Shown here: positions 37,896-46,625 of the stretch, in pieces
How positions within the stretch are numbered: the stretch's first letter is position 1
Layout of the letters: each line of letters starts with the position of its first letter
Assembly: GCF_002900095.1 (NCBI RefSeq)
Contig: NZ_LLKN01000003.1
Location: forward strand, 178,638-242,637
Length of the DNA stretch: 64,000 nucleotides
Reading direction: 5' to 3'
Source: Salegentibacter mishustinae
Lineage (GTDB): Bacteria > Bacteroidota > Bacteroidia > Flavobacteriales > Flavobacteriaceae
Made by a program: the position numbers and the translations under genes
Notes under the pieces: model-generated
Told to the model about the DNA's origin: nothing
The model's database searches: none
Seen by the model: the letters and a program-made list of their open reading frames with translations, nothing else

Positions 37896-38805
37896 TTACC
37901 TTATTAATATTGTTGGGCCAACTGCCATTGGCAAGACTTCTTTGGCCATTCAACTCGCAAATAAGTTCGATACTGAAATAATTTCGGCAGATTCAAGGCA
38001 GTTTTACAAGGAAATGAGCATAGGCACGGCCGTACCTTCGACCGAAGAACTAAATGCTGCAAAACACCATTTTATTCAGCATATTTCTATTGAAGATAAT
38101 TATAATGTAGGCGACTTTGAATCTGACGCCATTAAAAAATTAGACGAATTATTCAAAAATAATAAGATCGTGATCATGGTTGGTGGTAGCGGACTCTACA
38201 CCAAAAGTGTATTGGAAGGTTTAGATTATTTCCCTGAAGTTTCTTTAGAAATAAGGCAGGAGCATAACCTGAAATTAGAAAAAGAAGGTTTGGATTCTTT
38301 ACAACAGCAATTGCATAAATTAGATCCTGATTATTATAAAATAGTAGATTTAGAAAATCCGCATCGGGTGATTAGAGCGCTGGAAGTTTGTATGAGCAGC
38401 GGAAAACCTTACTCCTCTTACCTCAACCAGCCAAAAAAGAAACGCAATTTTACTGCTATAAGTATAGGGCTTAGCGCCGAGCGCGAAATAATCTATGATC
38501 GTATAAATCGTCGGGTAGATCTTATGATAACTGAAGGTCTAATGGATGAAGCTAAGGCACTTTTCACGCAACGCGAATTGAATGCTTTAAATACTGTGGG
38601 CTATAAAGAACTTTTTTCATATTTAGAAGGGAAAGATTCTTTGGAAACTGCGGTTTCAGAAATTAAGAAAAATACCAGGAGATTTGCAAAACGGCAACTC
38701 ACCTGGTTTAGAAAAGATCAGGAAATAAATTGGTTTGATTATAAAACTCCTGTAGAAGAAATTCAGCAATTCCTTAACTCAAAAATCAAAAATTATGAAA
38801 ATTGA
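37885..38805 (+). CDS. miaA: tRNA dimethylallyltransferase
   Basis: 306 residues. The P-loop is IVGPTAIGKTSLA, followed by IISADSRQFYKEMSIGTA and, near the C-terminus, NTVGYKELFSYL and RRFAKRQLTWFRKD, all diagnostic of MiaA. It adds a dimethylallyl group to A37 of tRNAs that read codons starting with U. It overlaps the channel gene and the small membrane ORF that follows. Confidence 0.96.
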   Translation: MTTNYLINIVGPTAIGKTSLAIQLANKFDTEIISADSRQFYKEMSIGTAVPSTEELNAAKHHFIQHISIEDNYNVGDFESDAIKKLDELFKNNKIVIMVGGSGLYTKSVLEGLDYFPEVSLEIRQEHNLKLEKEGLDSLQQQLHKLDPDYYKIVDLENPHRVIRALEVCMSSGKPYSSYLNQPKKKRNFTAISIGLSAEREIIYDRINRRVDLMITEGLMDEAKALFTQRELNALNTVGYKELFSYLEGKDSLETAVSEIKKNTRRFAKRQLTWFRKDQEINWFDYKTPVEEIQQFLNSKIKNYEN

Positions 38806-39037
38806 TCGGTTTAAACTTATTGGTATTATTCTATTTATAAGCGGTTTGGTCTTACATTTCACTATTCTTCCAGAGGCATATGGATTTATAAGCGGAGCTT
38901 TAATTGGAGCCGGCCTGGGAATGACACTATTTCTAAAAAGAAAAAAAAGCTTAACGCTATTCTTAAATCTCAATTTTGGCTCCCAAAAGTTTTACAAATT
39001 CCGCAATAAAAGCAGAATGCCCCGGCCAGGCTGGTGA
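38795..39037 (+). CDS. small membrane protein, hypothetical (80 aa)
   Basis: Starts 11 bp inside the end of miaA, suggesting coupling. Residues 1-50 form two hydrophobic helices ([19 protein letters not shown] and [18 protein letters not shown]) closed by KRKK, like a complete small membrane protein. The last 25 or so residues overlap the converging DJ-1 gene by 75 bp and look like read-through, so a nearby stop may have been lost. Function unknown. Confidence 0.5.
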   Translation: MKIDRFKLIGIILFISGLVLHFTILPEAYGFISGALIGAGLGMTLFLKRKKSLTLFLNLNFGSQKFYKFRNKSRMPRPGW

Positions 39038-39538
39038 GGTCACTAAATTGCCATCTACCACCGCCTCAGTAGGTTCTACCTCTTTGTACTTCCCTCCTAC
39101 TAATTCAATTTCCGGGCCTATGGTTGGGTATGCTGTAAGCGTTCTTCCCTTTAATACATCTGCAACTGTAAGAATTTGAATCGCGTGGCAAATTGCAGCA
39201 ACCGGTTTATCTTTTTCAAAAAAATGCTTAGTGATTTCAATTACCTTTTTATTTAATCTAAGATATTCCGGAGCACGGCCACCGGCCATTACCAAACCAT
39301 CATAATCTTCGGGTTTTACATCATCAAAAGAGTAGTTGAGTTCGAATAAATGACCCGGTTTTTCAGTGTAAGTCTGGTCTCCTTCAAAATCGTGGATAGC
39401 AGTTTTTATCTTCTCTCCCTTTTTCTTTCCGGGGCAAACAGTATGGACGGTATATCCCAACATAACCAGCATTTGGAAAGGAACCATAGTTTCATAATCT
39501 TCAGCAAAATCTCCGGTTAAAAAGAGTAATTTTTTCAT
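38963..39538 (-). CDS. DJ-1/PfpI family protein
   Basis: 191 residues of the DJ-1/PfpI fold (class I glutamine-amidotransferase-like). The nucleophile is in [10 protein letters not shown], and the start [20 protein letters not shown] carries the family acidic residue. Members are proteases, chaperones or glyoxalase/deglycases; which applies here cannot be told. It is cytoplasmic and has its own upstream region of about 150 bp shared with the divergent Gfo gene. Confidence 0.9.
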   Translation of the reverse strand: MKKLLFLTGDFAEDYETMVPFQMLVMLGYTVHTVCPGKKKGEKIKTAIHDFEGDQTYTEKPGHLFELNYSFDDVKPEDYDGLVMAGGRAPEYLRLNKKVIEITKHFFEKDKPVAAICHAIQILTVADVLKGRTLTAYPTIGPEIELVGGKYKEVEPTEAVVDGNLVTSPAWPGHSAFIAEFVKLLGAKIEI

Positions 39539-39686
39539 AATTAATAAGTTTTAAAATCTTTCTTTAAGTTAAGGAAATTCAGCCTAAGCATTGGAAATCA
39601 GATTTTAAAAAATAGTTAAAAGTAATTTTTGAAGTTATAATTTAAGAACACTTGAGTAACTTTTAAAGCCTAATAAAAACTTCAAT

Positions 39687-40769
39687 ATGCAAAACCGTAG
39701 AACCTTTATCAAAAAATCGGGATTATTGATTGCGGCGAGCACGCTACCAATTCCGAACTTTTTATTTCCGAAGAATAGAGAAAAACTAGGTGTTGCCCTG
39801 GTTGGTTTGGGAAATTACAGCACCGGACAATTGGCTCCTGCCCTGCAGGAAACAGAATTTTGTGAACTAAAGGGTATAGTTACCGGAAGTCCTGAAAAAA
39901 TCCCGCTTTGGCAACGTAAATACGAGATTAAAGATCAAAACGTGTATAATTATGACAATATGGACCGTATTGCCAATAACGACGAAATAGATGTGATCTA
40001 TATTGTGTTACCTACCGGGTTGCACGCACAATATGCCATTAAAGCTGCAAATACAGGGAAACAAGTATGGTGCGAAAAACCTATGGCAAAAACTTCGGAA
40101 GAATGCCGGGCAATAATCGAAGCCTGTAATAAAAACCGGGTAAAACTTTCTATTGGCTATAGAATGCAACACGAAAAGAATACTCAAACATTAATAAAGT
40201 GGGCAGAAACCAAACCTTTTGGTAAAATGAAAAACCTAAAAGCAGAAGCCGGTTATTATGGAGACCCCATGACACCCTGGAAACTGGAAAAAGAAATGGG
40301 TGGCGGTGCAATGTATGATATGGGAGTTTACCCTTTAAATGCCGCGCGCTATACCACCGGTTTAGAACCTATTTCGGTAAGTGCAAGACATATTATTAAT
40401 AGACCCGAAATTTTTGATGAAGTAGATGAAACGACCACCTTTAATCTTGAATTCCCAAATGGACTTACCGCTGATTGTAAAACCAGTTTTGGAGAAAATC
40501 TAAATAATCTTGAAGTGAATTGCGAAGATGGATGGTATTATTTAAGGCCTTTTCAATCTTACTCGGGCGTGAAAGGAAAAGGCAGCGATGGAACGGTATT
40601 ACCTCCATTTGGCAAAAATCAGCAAGCTGTACAAATGGATGATGATGCCCTGGCGATTATTGAGGATAAACCGGTTTTGGTGCCCGGGGAAGATGGATTA
40701 AAAGACATTATAATCCCGGAAAAAATATATGAATCTGCCAGTAAGAACGGGGAACGTTTAAATCTGTAA
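39687..40769 (+). CDS. Tat-exported Gfo/Idh/MocA oxidoreductase
   Basis: 360 residues. The N-terminus has a twin-arginine signal, NRRTFIKKSGLLIAAS. The Rossmann segment is GVALVGLGNYSTGQL, the family motif is WCEKPMAKTSEECRAI, and GGGAMYDMGVYPLNAARY is typical of the glucose-fructose oxidoreductase branch. It should work folded, with bound NADP, in the periplasm on a sugar. It converges on the LytS-type gene with no spacer. Confidence 0.92.
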   Translation: MQNRRTFIKKSGLLIAASTLPIPNFLFPKNREKLGVALVGLGNYSTGQLAPALQETEFCELKGIVTGSPEKIPLWQRKYEIKDQNVYNYDNMDRIANNDEIDVIYIVLPTGLHAQYAIKAANTGKQVWCEKPMAKTSEECRAIIEACNKNRVKLSIGYRMQHEKNTQTLIKWAETKPFGKMKNLKAEAGYYGDPMTPWKLEKEMGGGAMYDMGVYPLNAARYTTGLEPISVSARHIINRPEIFDEVDETTTFNLEFPNGLTADCKTSFGENLNNLEVNCEDGWYYLRPFQSYSGVKGKGSDGTVLPPFGKNQQAVQMDDDALAIIEDKPVLVPGEDGLKDIIIPEKIYESASKNGERLNL

Positions 40770-41876
40770 TCAGGTTTTGGAAAAGGGTATTTTTATTAAT
40801 GTTTCTACTCCCCCCTCTTTATTGCGTATTTTAAAACTGGCCTTTTTTCCGTAAAGTGTAAGTAAACGATCCCTGGTATTAGAAATTCCCACTCCTTTTT
40901 CTAACAAAGCTTCTTGTTTTTCGGTAAGTGGTTTTCCATTATTATGAACGCTAAGCACCAGGTAACCTCTAGATTTAGAAATATTGATTACAATTTTAAG
41001 ATGTATGTTGTGGTAAGAATAACCGTGTTTAACCGAGTTCTCGATAACAGGTTGCAATAGTAAGGAAGGCACTAATTGATCTAAAAGGCTTTCATCTATA
41101 TTCTTCTCAATTATTAAATGATCTGAAAATCTTAGAGTGAGAATATTTAGATAATAATCCAGCATTCGTAATTCCTTTCTGAGGCTAACCTTATAATTCT
41201 CGCTACTGTATAAAATTTCCCGAAGCAAATCGCTTAGATCTGCAATAGTATCCTGGGCTTTTTTAGCATCCATCTCTACTAAAACTGAGATTGAATTTAA
41301 AGTGTTGAATAAAAAATGTGGTTGTAGCTGGGAAGACAACATTTTCATTCGAGTATTGGTAAGTTGGGATTCCAGCAGCGTTTTTTGCTTTTCGGTCTCT
41401 TTCACCTGTTTTAAATAATAATAGGTATAGATTATAAAAATCATCGCAAAGTAGATGAGAAAATTAAGATCTATTACAAATATCATTCGGTCTATACTGG
41501 CTTTTATACTATAATCGGCAAAAGTCATTCGGCCGAGTAAAATTCCATGAAGATCGAAAACAAACCGAATTACAAATCCTATTAAAATTGAAAATAGAGT
41601 ATGCAGTAGAAAAATCCTTATCCACGAATAATTTTCATCTAAAAGACGCTTCGTACTTATTGCAATAAGGCTCATATAAACCACTACAATAATCCAGTCT
41701 ATAAGCATATTGTGAATAATAATGTCGTGCCAGGATTCTACGATTTCTCTGTAAACGAAAGCACGCATATAAGCCAATTTACCCAGGTAAACCAGATTGA
41801 ATAAAGTATAGAAAGCCGCCAAAAGCAAAATAAGCTTTACGTCTATGTATTTATTTTTTAAGGCTGAAAGGCTCAT
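40770..41876 (-). CDS. LytS/YehU-type sensor histidine kinase
   Basis: 368 residues. Four N-terminal helices (about 15-155) are followed by a short coiled coil and a His_kinase domain with the phospho-acceptor in LQPHFLFNTLNSIS, then an ATPase domain with PVIENSVKHGYSY and GVGISNTRDRLLTLYG. No separate sensor domain is visible. The LytTR regulator lies 12 bp upstream on the same strand, so the two form a two-component system. Confidence 0.93.
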   Translation of the reverse strand: MSLSALKNKYIDVKLILLLAAFYTLFNLVYLGKLAYMRAFVYREIVESWHDIIIHNMLIDWIIVVVYMSLIAISTKRLLDENYSWIRIFLLHTLFSILIGFVIRFVFDLHGILLGRMTFADYSIKASIDRMIFVIDLNFLIYFAMIFIIYTYYYLKQVKETEKQKTLLESQLTNTRMKMLSSQLQPHFLFNTLNSISVLVEMDAKKAQDTIADLSDLLREILYSSENYKVSLRKELRMLDYYLNILTLRFSDHLIIEKNIDESLLDQLVPSLLLQPVIENSVKHGYSYHNIHLKIVINISKSRGYLVLSVHNNGKPLTEKQEALLEKGVGISNTRDRLLTLYGKKASFKIRNKEGGVETLIKIPFSKT

Positions 41877-41888
41877 TCTGAGGATATT

Positions 41889-42653
41889 TTAAATTCCGAG
41901 TTTATCAAATAATTCTTTTTTATTGGATTTACTGATGCGTAATAATTTGTTGTCTTTCATTTTTACATCTACTTCAGAAAAATCTGAATGAACAATCTCT
42001 TTAATGTGATTCAGGTTAATAATAGCTGATCTATGAATTCTAAAAAAGGCATGGTTTTTAAAAAACTCTTCCAGGTTATTTAAAGATTCCCGCAGTAAAT
42101 ATTTACTGTTTTCGGTATATATTTCAGCATAATAACCGGAGGCACATATATAACTGACCTCATGGGGTGTTAGCAAAACGGTTTTATTACCCTGCCTAAC
42201 CGGAAGTTTTAATGGGATCTTAGAAGTTTTCCTGTCTTTGCTATAAACCTCGAATAAGGTTTGTAGGCGCTTTTCAAAATTTTCCTGAACTTCATTATTT
42301 GTGATGTTAAGTACCTTTTTTATGGTTTTGAAAAACCGCTCGTCTCTAAATGGTTTCAGCAGAAAATCGAAAGCATCAACGTCAAAAGCTTTGGTGGCAT
42401 AATTATCATAAGCCGTTACAAAGACGACTACCGGTTTGGGGTTCACATTAAGCTTTTGCAACACTTCAAAGCCACTCATATCTTTCATACTAATATCAAG
42501 AAAAACAAGTCCCGGCTTAAGCTTGTTAATTTGAGCAATAGCTTCTTTCCCATTGGAGCATTCTCCTAAAACTTCAATTTCCTCTACTTCGGCAAGCAGG
42601 TTAAGCACTCTTCTTCTTGCCAGTTCTTCATCATCTACAACAAGTGCTTTCAT
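41889..42653 (-). CDS. LytTR family response regulator
   Basis: 254 residues. The receiver domain has LVVDDEELARRRV, the phospho-acceptor in LVFLDISMKDMSGFE and the lysine in LLKPFRDERF. The DNA-binding LytTR domain ends with FFRIHRSAIINLNHIKEI. It pairs with the LytS-type kinase downstream. Target genes are not evident. No LytTR operator was identified in the region. Confidence 0.93.
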   Translation of the reverse strand: MKALVVDDEELARRRVLNLLAEVEEIEVLGECSNGKEAIAQINKLKPGLVFLDISMKDMSGFEVLQKLNVNPKPVVVFVTAYDNYATKAFDVDAFDFLLKPFRDERFFKTIKKVLNITNNEVQENFEKRLQTLFEVYSKDRKTSKIPLKLPVRQGNKTVLLTPHEVSYICASGYYAEIYTENSKYLLRESLNNLEEFFKNHAFFRIHRSAIINLNHIKEIVHSDFSEVDVKMKDNKLLRISKSNKKELFDKLGI

Positions 42654-42832
42654 AATTTTTACATTTGAGATATACCCATGTAATTTAAAACTATTTTTTC
42701 TTGTTGAATATTTTTTTTGAATCTAAGTGATTGACATCAAATAAATTAATTCGATGAATGTCGCTTATTTTGCTACCAGAGATTTATTTTATGATGTCAA
42801 TAGGTTCATATTTGATATAAAGACATAAAAAT

Positions 42833-42885
42833 GCCTGTAAAGTTTTTTCGAGCTTCATTTAGACTGAAGTTTATACTTTACAGGC
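42833..42885 (-). terminator. terminator for the 184-aa secreted protein gene (nested hairpin)
   Basis: Arms GCCTGTAAAG / CTTTACAGGC (42833-42842 with 42876-42885) enclose a smaller CTTCA/TGAAG hairpin. On the minus strand the outer stem is followed by ATTTTTATG, fitting a terminator 23 bp after the stop at 42909. Confidence 0.7.
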
Positions 42886-42908
42886 AATAGTTTGAGGTTC
42901 TTGAGAAA

Positions 42909-43463
42909 TTACATACCGGCCACACGCTCTTCATTAATATTTTTAGGATCAATTTTAATAATTTTCGATTTATTGTTTTTTACCACTTTAATTCGATATT
43001 GTTCTTGATCCAGAAGATCTCGTTTTCCCTTGGCTTTGTAACTATTCTTTACCATACTCCAGCCTTCGGTTTGTCTCCATAATTCATTTCTTACGGCAAG
43101 AGGTAAGGCAACATCTTTAAATAGCTGCCTGGTTCGGTTTAATTCTCCATCTTTTGAATAATTGGCTTCAAGAAAGCCTTTATCAGATGAAAAACGCACC
43201 AGGTAAGAATTATAGTCCTTATCTTTTACTTCTTCAATAAATTCAGAAATATCAAAATAAGATTCCATAAATGCCATTGGGTCCTCAGTGAATTCGGCGG
43301 CAAAACCATCGTTCACCTCGTATCGATACTCATCTGGATTATCGGTTTCGGCGAGGACAATAGGAGAATAAGCAATTTTTGTTTCCTCTAGTTCAGTAAT
43401 TCTCTGAGCGTAGCTATTAAAGCTAAAGCTCACAAGCATCAAAATAACGACTAATGTTTTCAT
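42909..43463 (-). CDS. hypothetical secreted protein (184 aa)
   Basis: A signal peptide (LVVILMLVSFSFNSYAQ) leads to a charged mature domain of about 165 residues with RYEVNDGFAAEFTED and LWRQTEGWSMVKNSYKAKG. I recognise no family; it looks like a flavobacterial periplasmic protein and the pattern of short charged strands recalls other small PepSY-like secreted proteins, but that is weak. It is divergent from the GAF kinase and has its own terminator. Confidence 0.8.
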   Translation of the reverse strand: MKTLVVILMLVSFSFNSYAQRITELEETKIAYSPIVLAETDNPDEYRYEVNDGFAAEFTEDPMAFMESYFDISEFIEEVKDKDYNSYLVRFSSDKGFLEANYSKDGELNRTRQLFKDVALPLAVRNELWRQTEGWSMVKNSYKAKGKRDLLDQEQYRIKVVKNNKSKIIKIDPKNINEERVAGM

Positions 43464-43695
43464 AACAATAAAATTTTAGGATTTATAAAAGGTTTAGGTA
43501 AAAGCTTGTATTTAATTATATCCTAAAATTAAGTAGCAATACAGGTAAATTAAGCAGTAATGATACAAACTACATATTTTTGATAATGAGCTGTTAGAAA
43601 TTTGATATAAAGCTCAAGAGTCAATTTTTAATCTTTTCAGAAATCAAAAATATTTACTAATTTTATAGACTTTTTACATCCAAAAATTTATTCTT

Positions 43696-44892
43696 ATTAA
43701 GACTACCTCTACGTATCAAGATTATAAAACTGACGTTGCAAATATTAATAAAATCCCAATCGTCTCTCAGCTATTAGACATTGTTTGCCTTAATACAGGA
43801 ATGGGATTTGCTGCTATTGCACGTGTTACCGAAGACAAATGGATAACGTGCGCAAGTAAGGATAAAATTTCGTTTGGCTTAAAACCAGGTGACGAATTAA
43901 AAGTAGAAACTACGCTTTGCAGCCAGGTGCGAAGGCAAAATGAAGCGGTTTATATTGATAATGTAGCTACTAGTGACACATATGCTAAGCATCCCACCCC
44001 GGCTATGTACGGATTTGGCAGTTATATATCTGTACCGGTTTATAAAAAAGATGGAAGTTTCTTTGGAACGCTTTGCGCTATAGATAAAGAGCCGGCCAAA
44101 GTAGATAATGAGGAAGTTAAAGGAATGTTTCAACTTTACGCTGAGCTAATAAGTTTTCATCTTGAAGCGATTGAAGAGAAGGAAAGAGCAGTTGCAGAGC
44201 TTAACGAAGAGCAACATATAGCCGAATTGCGGGAGCAATTTATAGCGATCTTAGGACACGATCTTAAGAACCCTATTGCCACCACCAGAATGAGTGCTGA
44301 AATTCTAATGAAATTTAGCAAGGAAGATATTGTAAAACGCAATGCTGCCCTTATTAAATCTACCAGCATTAGAATGGAAAATTTAATAGATAACCTTCTG
44401 GATTTTGCTCGTGGCCGCTTAGGTGAAGGCATTAAATTAAATAAAACAAAGGATTTTGGGAAGCTGGAAAATATTTTGGAGCAGGTAATTAATGAAATAA
44501 AAACCATATCTCCAAACCGAGATTTCTCTACAAATATTAGAATTGAAAATCCTGTTAATTGTGACCCTAATAGAATTGCACAATTATGCTCTAACCTCCT
44601 GGGAAATGCTGTTACCCACGGTTCGCAGGATAACCCTATAGAGCTTGAAGCTGTTTGTTTAAATGGACAATTTAAATTAGAAATCACCAATAAAGGAGCA
44701 AAAATCCCGAAAAAAGTAAGAGAGAAATTGTTTGAACCTTTTTATCGTATTGAAGGTGAAGAGCCTAAACAAGGTTTAGGGCTTGGTCTATATATAGCTT
44801 CCGAAATTGCTAAAGCTCACGAAGGAAATATAAATGTGAAATCTACAGACAAAGAAACAGTGTTCAGCTTTGTAATGCCTGCACATAACTAA
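43696..44892 (+). CDS. GAF-domain sensor histidine kinase, probable ATT start
   Basis: A soluble kinase with a GAF domain (ending near KGMFQLYAELISFHLE), a short coiled coil, an H-box AILGHDLKNPIATTRMSAEI and an ATPase domain with NLLGNAVTHGS and GLGLGLYIASEIAKAHEG. The first ATG is at 43801, but the frame stays open upstream to a stop at 43666. The upstream residues, INKIPIVSQLLDIVCLNTG, look like the missing first helix of GAF. No ATG, GTG or TTG exists there in frame; the ATT at 43696 (IKTTSTYQDY) is the best candidate. A conservative call would be 43801-44892. Confidence 0.85.
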   Translation: MKTTSTYQDYKTDVANINKIPIVSQLLDIVCLNTGMGFAAIARVTEDKWITCASKDKISFGLKPGDELKVETTLCSQVRRQNEAVYIDNVATSDTYAKHPTPAMYGFGSYISVPVYKKDGSFFGTLCAIDKEPAKVDNEEVKGMFQLYAELISFHLEAIEEKERAVAELNEEQHIAELREQFIAILGHDLKNPIATTRMSAEILMKFSKEDIVKRNAALIKSTSIRMENLIDNLLDFARGRLGEGIKLNKTKDFGKLENILEQVINEIKTISPNRDFSTNIRIENPVNCDPNRIAQLCSNLLGNAVTHGSQDNPIELEAVCLNGQFKLEITNKGAKIPKKVREKLFEPFYRIEGEEPKQGLGLGLYIASEIAKAHEGNINVKSTDKETVFSFVMPAHN

Positions 44893-44926
44893 GCCTGAAT
44901 GCCAGAATTTAAAAGATTTAATGACT

Positions 44927-45076
44927 TTAAAATATCAAATTTAAAGTTCCCAAAACTGCAAAGATAGCTGCAACAACTATCCAGGTTAGGATTAAAAAAA
45001 TAAATAGTTTGGCCAGAATATGAAAACCGGCGGTAGCTGTCTTGTAATTTTCAAGAAAAATATAGAATGGATTCAT
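44927..45076 (-). CDS. small single-helix membrane protein (49 aa, possible)
   Basis: An open frame of 49 residues from ATG 45076 that starts MNPFYIFLENYKTATAGF and holds one membrane helix (FIFLILTWIVVAAIFAVLG). Amphipathic start plus one helix is common for small flavobacterial membrane proteins. It lies in an otherwise empty 523-bp gap; the rest of that gap, up to 45415, holds nothing I recognise. No promoter box was identified. Confidence 0.4.
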   Translation of the reverse strand: MNPFYIFLENYKTATAGFHILAKLFIFLILTWIVVAAIFAVLGTLNLIF

Positions 45077-45415
45077 AGCACAGAAATTAAGGTTAAACTT
45101 GAGACCTTAATTGGTAAAGCAGCTATGAAATAACAGGGTTATATAAATCAAATTATCCTGACAATAAACTTCAACCCGGTTTTAAAAATCTAATCTATAG
45201 ACTAACAAATAAAAATGCGCCATATTTACTGCTGATTTCCCAAAAAGGTATCCTTTAAGTTAAGACTAGTCTTTCTTTTTCGGTATTAGGAAATTCCCCC
45301 GTTTTTTAATCAAAGAACAGGAATGAAAAAAGCTATTTTGTAAAAGTTTCTATTTTAAAGCGCAAAATACTGTTTAACTATCTGTAAAACATTCAATTAA
45401 ATAGATTATTAAAAT

Positions 45416-46441
45416 TTAAGAAATATTCTTTGCCGTAGAATTTTTTACAAATTCCTTCGGAGTTAAACCGTATTTCTCTTTAAATATTTTTGAGAAATAG
45501 CTTCTGCTCGAAAGTCCTAATTCTAAGACTACCTCACTTATATTCCTATTTCCCTCTGTTAAAAGTTTTATAGCCTTTTCTAACCGCTTTTGTTTTACAT
45601 ATTCGTTTACCGTTTGATTATAAAGGATTTTAAAACCTTCCTGTATTTTAGAAGTATTAAGTCCTGCGATTCTTGATATCTGTGGAATATTCTCAAGACT
45701 GGATAGATTGTCATCAATATAATCAGAAGCAATTTTAATTTTTCCAACATCAGCCTTTTTTAAAATCTCATCTTCCCCTGGTTTGGATTCATTTTGATAA
45801 ATCACCAACATTTGAGAAAGTATTTCCAAAGCTTTGGCGCCTAAATAATTGGTTCGTGGAAACCCTTTTCCTCTATAAGAAAGAATTTGGTTAATAACAT
45901 TCGAAATTTCAAGGCTAAAATATCCTTTGGAACATATTTGTTTTATCCCATTCACATCTGCAAATAGTTCATATATATTTTTCTCGATATCGCTTAATTG
46001 AAAGGAAAGGTAATCCTGAAATTTCTTCCGATCAATCTCGAGGTAACAGATCTCAGTTTTAGCGTTAGCTGAAAATTGTAACTTTTGCACCTGCTCCTGT
46101 TTCGCTGCCGAAATTAAATGTTGATACTGTTCAATGGCCTGCCAATCGTTATCTTCTTCAAACTTATGCTTAAATTCTTCTTCTAGACAGTAGATGAATC
46201 TAAGGGGCTTCACTTCATCATTGGTTAGTTCTAACTCTATTTGTTTAGAAAAATTAGCTCTTATAATATAAAGCCCCACCCCGTTGGGGAAATTAATTCC
46301 CTGTACCTTACCTGAACCGAGTTCTGAGGGGATTTTTAAAGAATATTCTCCAAGGTTTGAATTATATTTCACCCCTAGTTGATTAGCGAGTTCTGGGATA
46401 ATTCTATCTTCTTTTCCGACCAGTAATTTAAAGTTTCTCAT
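45416..46441 (-). CDS. AraC family transcriptional regulator (paralogue 1, left of the GT operon)
   Basis: 341 residues. An N-terminal ligand-type domain includes the line GSGKVQGINFPNGVGLYI. The C-terminal AraC helix-turn-helix pair includes NISEVVLELGLSSRSYFSKI and KYGLTPKEF. It is clearly paralogous to the gene at 51194-52207, which shares SGINFPNGIGLF and the same layout. I chose ATG 46441 over a TTG at 46450. It is divergent from the glycosyltransferase operon (185-bp gap), which it probably controls (inference). Confidence 0.9.
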   Translation of the reverse strand: MRNFKLLVGKEDRIIPELANQLGVKYNSNLGEYSLKIPSELGSGKVQGINFPNGVGLYIIRANFSKQIELELTNDEVKPLRFIYCLEEEFKHKFEEDNDWQAIEQYQHLISAAKQEQVQKLQFSANAKTEICYLEIDRKKFQDYLSFQLSDIEKNIYELFADVNGIKQICSKGYFSLEISNVINQILSYRGKGFPRTNYLGAKALEILSQMLVIYQNESKPGEDEILKKADVGKIKIASDYIDDNLSSLENIPQISRIAGLNTSKIQEGFKILYNQTVNEYVKQKRLEKAIKLLTEGNRNISEVVLELGLSSRSYFSKIFKEKYGLTPKEFVKNSTAKNIS

Positions 46442-46625
46442 TAAAAGCAAATATTAACACCCCAATTTTAAAATATATAGTAGTCTTAATTTATTAATTA
46501 CTTCCTAAAAAAACCAGGAAGTGGTTAAAACTTTCTAAAAGAAACTAATACAGCAAAAACATTTTTCAATACAGCACTTTGGGGCACATGATATACCTCA
46601 ATTTTATCCTCGCTAAATTCAAAAA

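Noticed and set aside
44157..44690. Minus-strand open frame of 177 codons inside the GAF kinase
   Set aside because: Antisense of the H-box and ATPase region; no family match.
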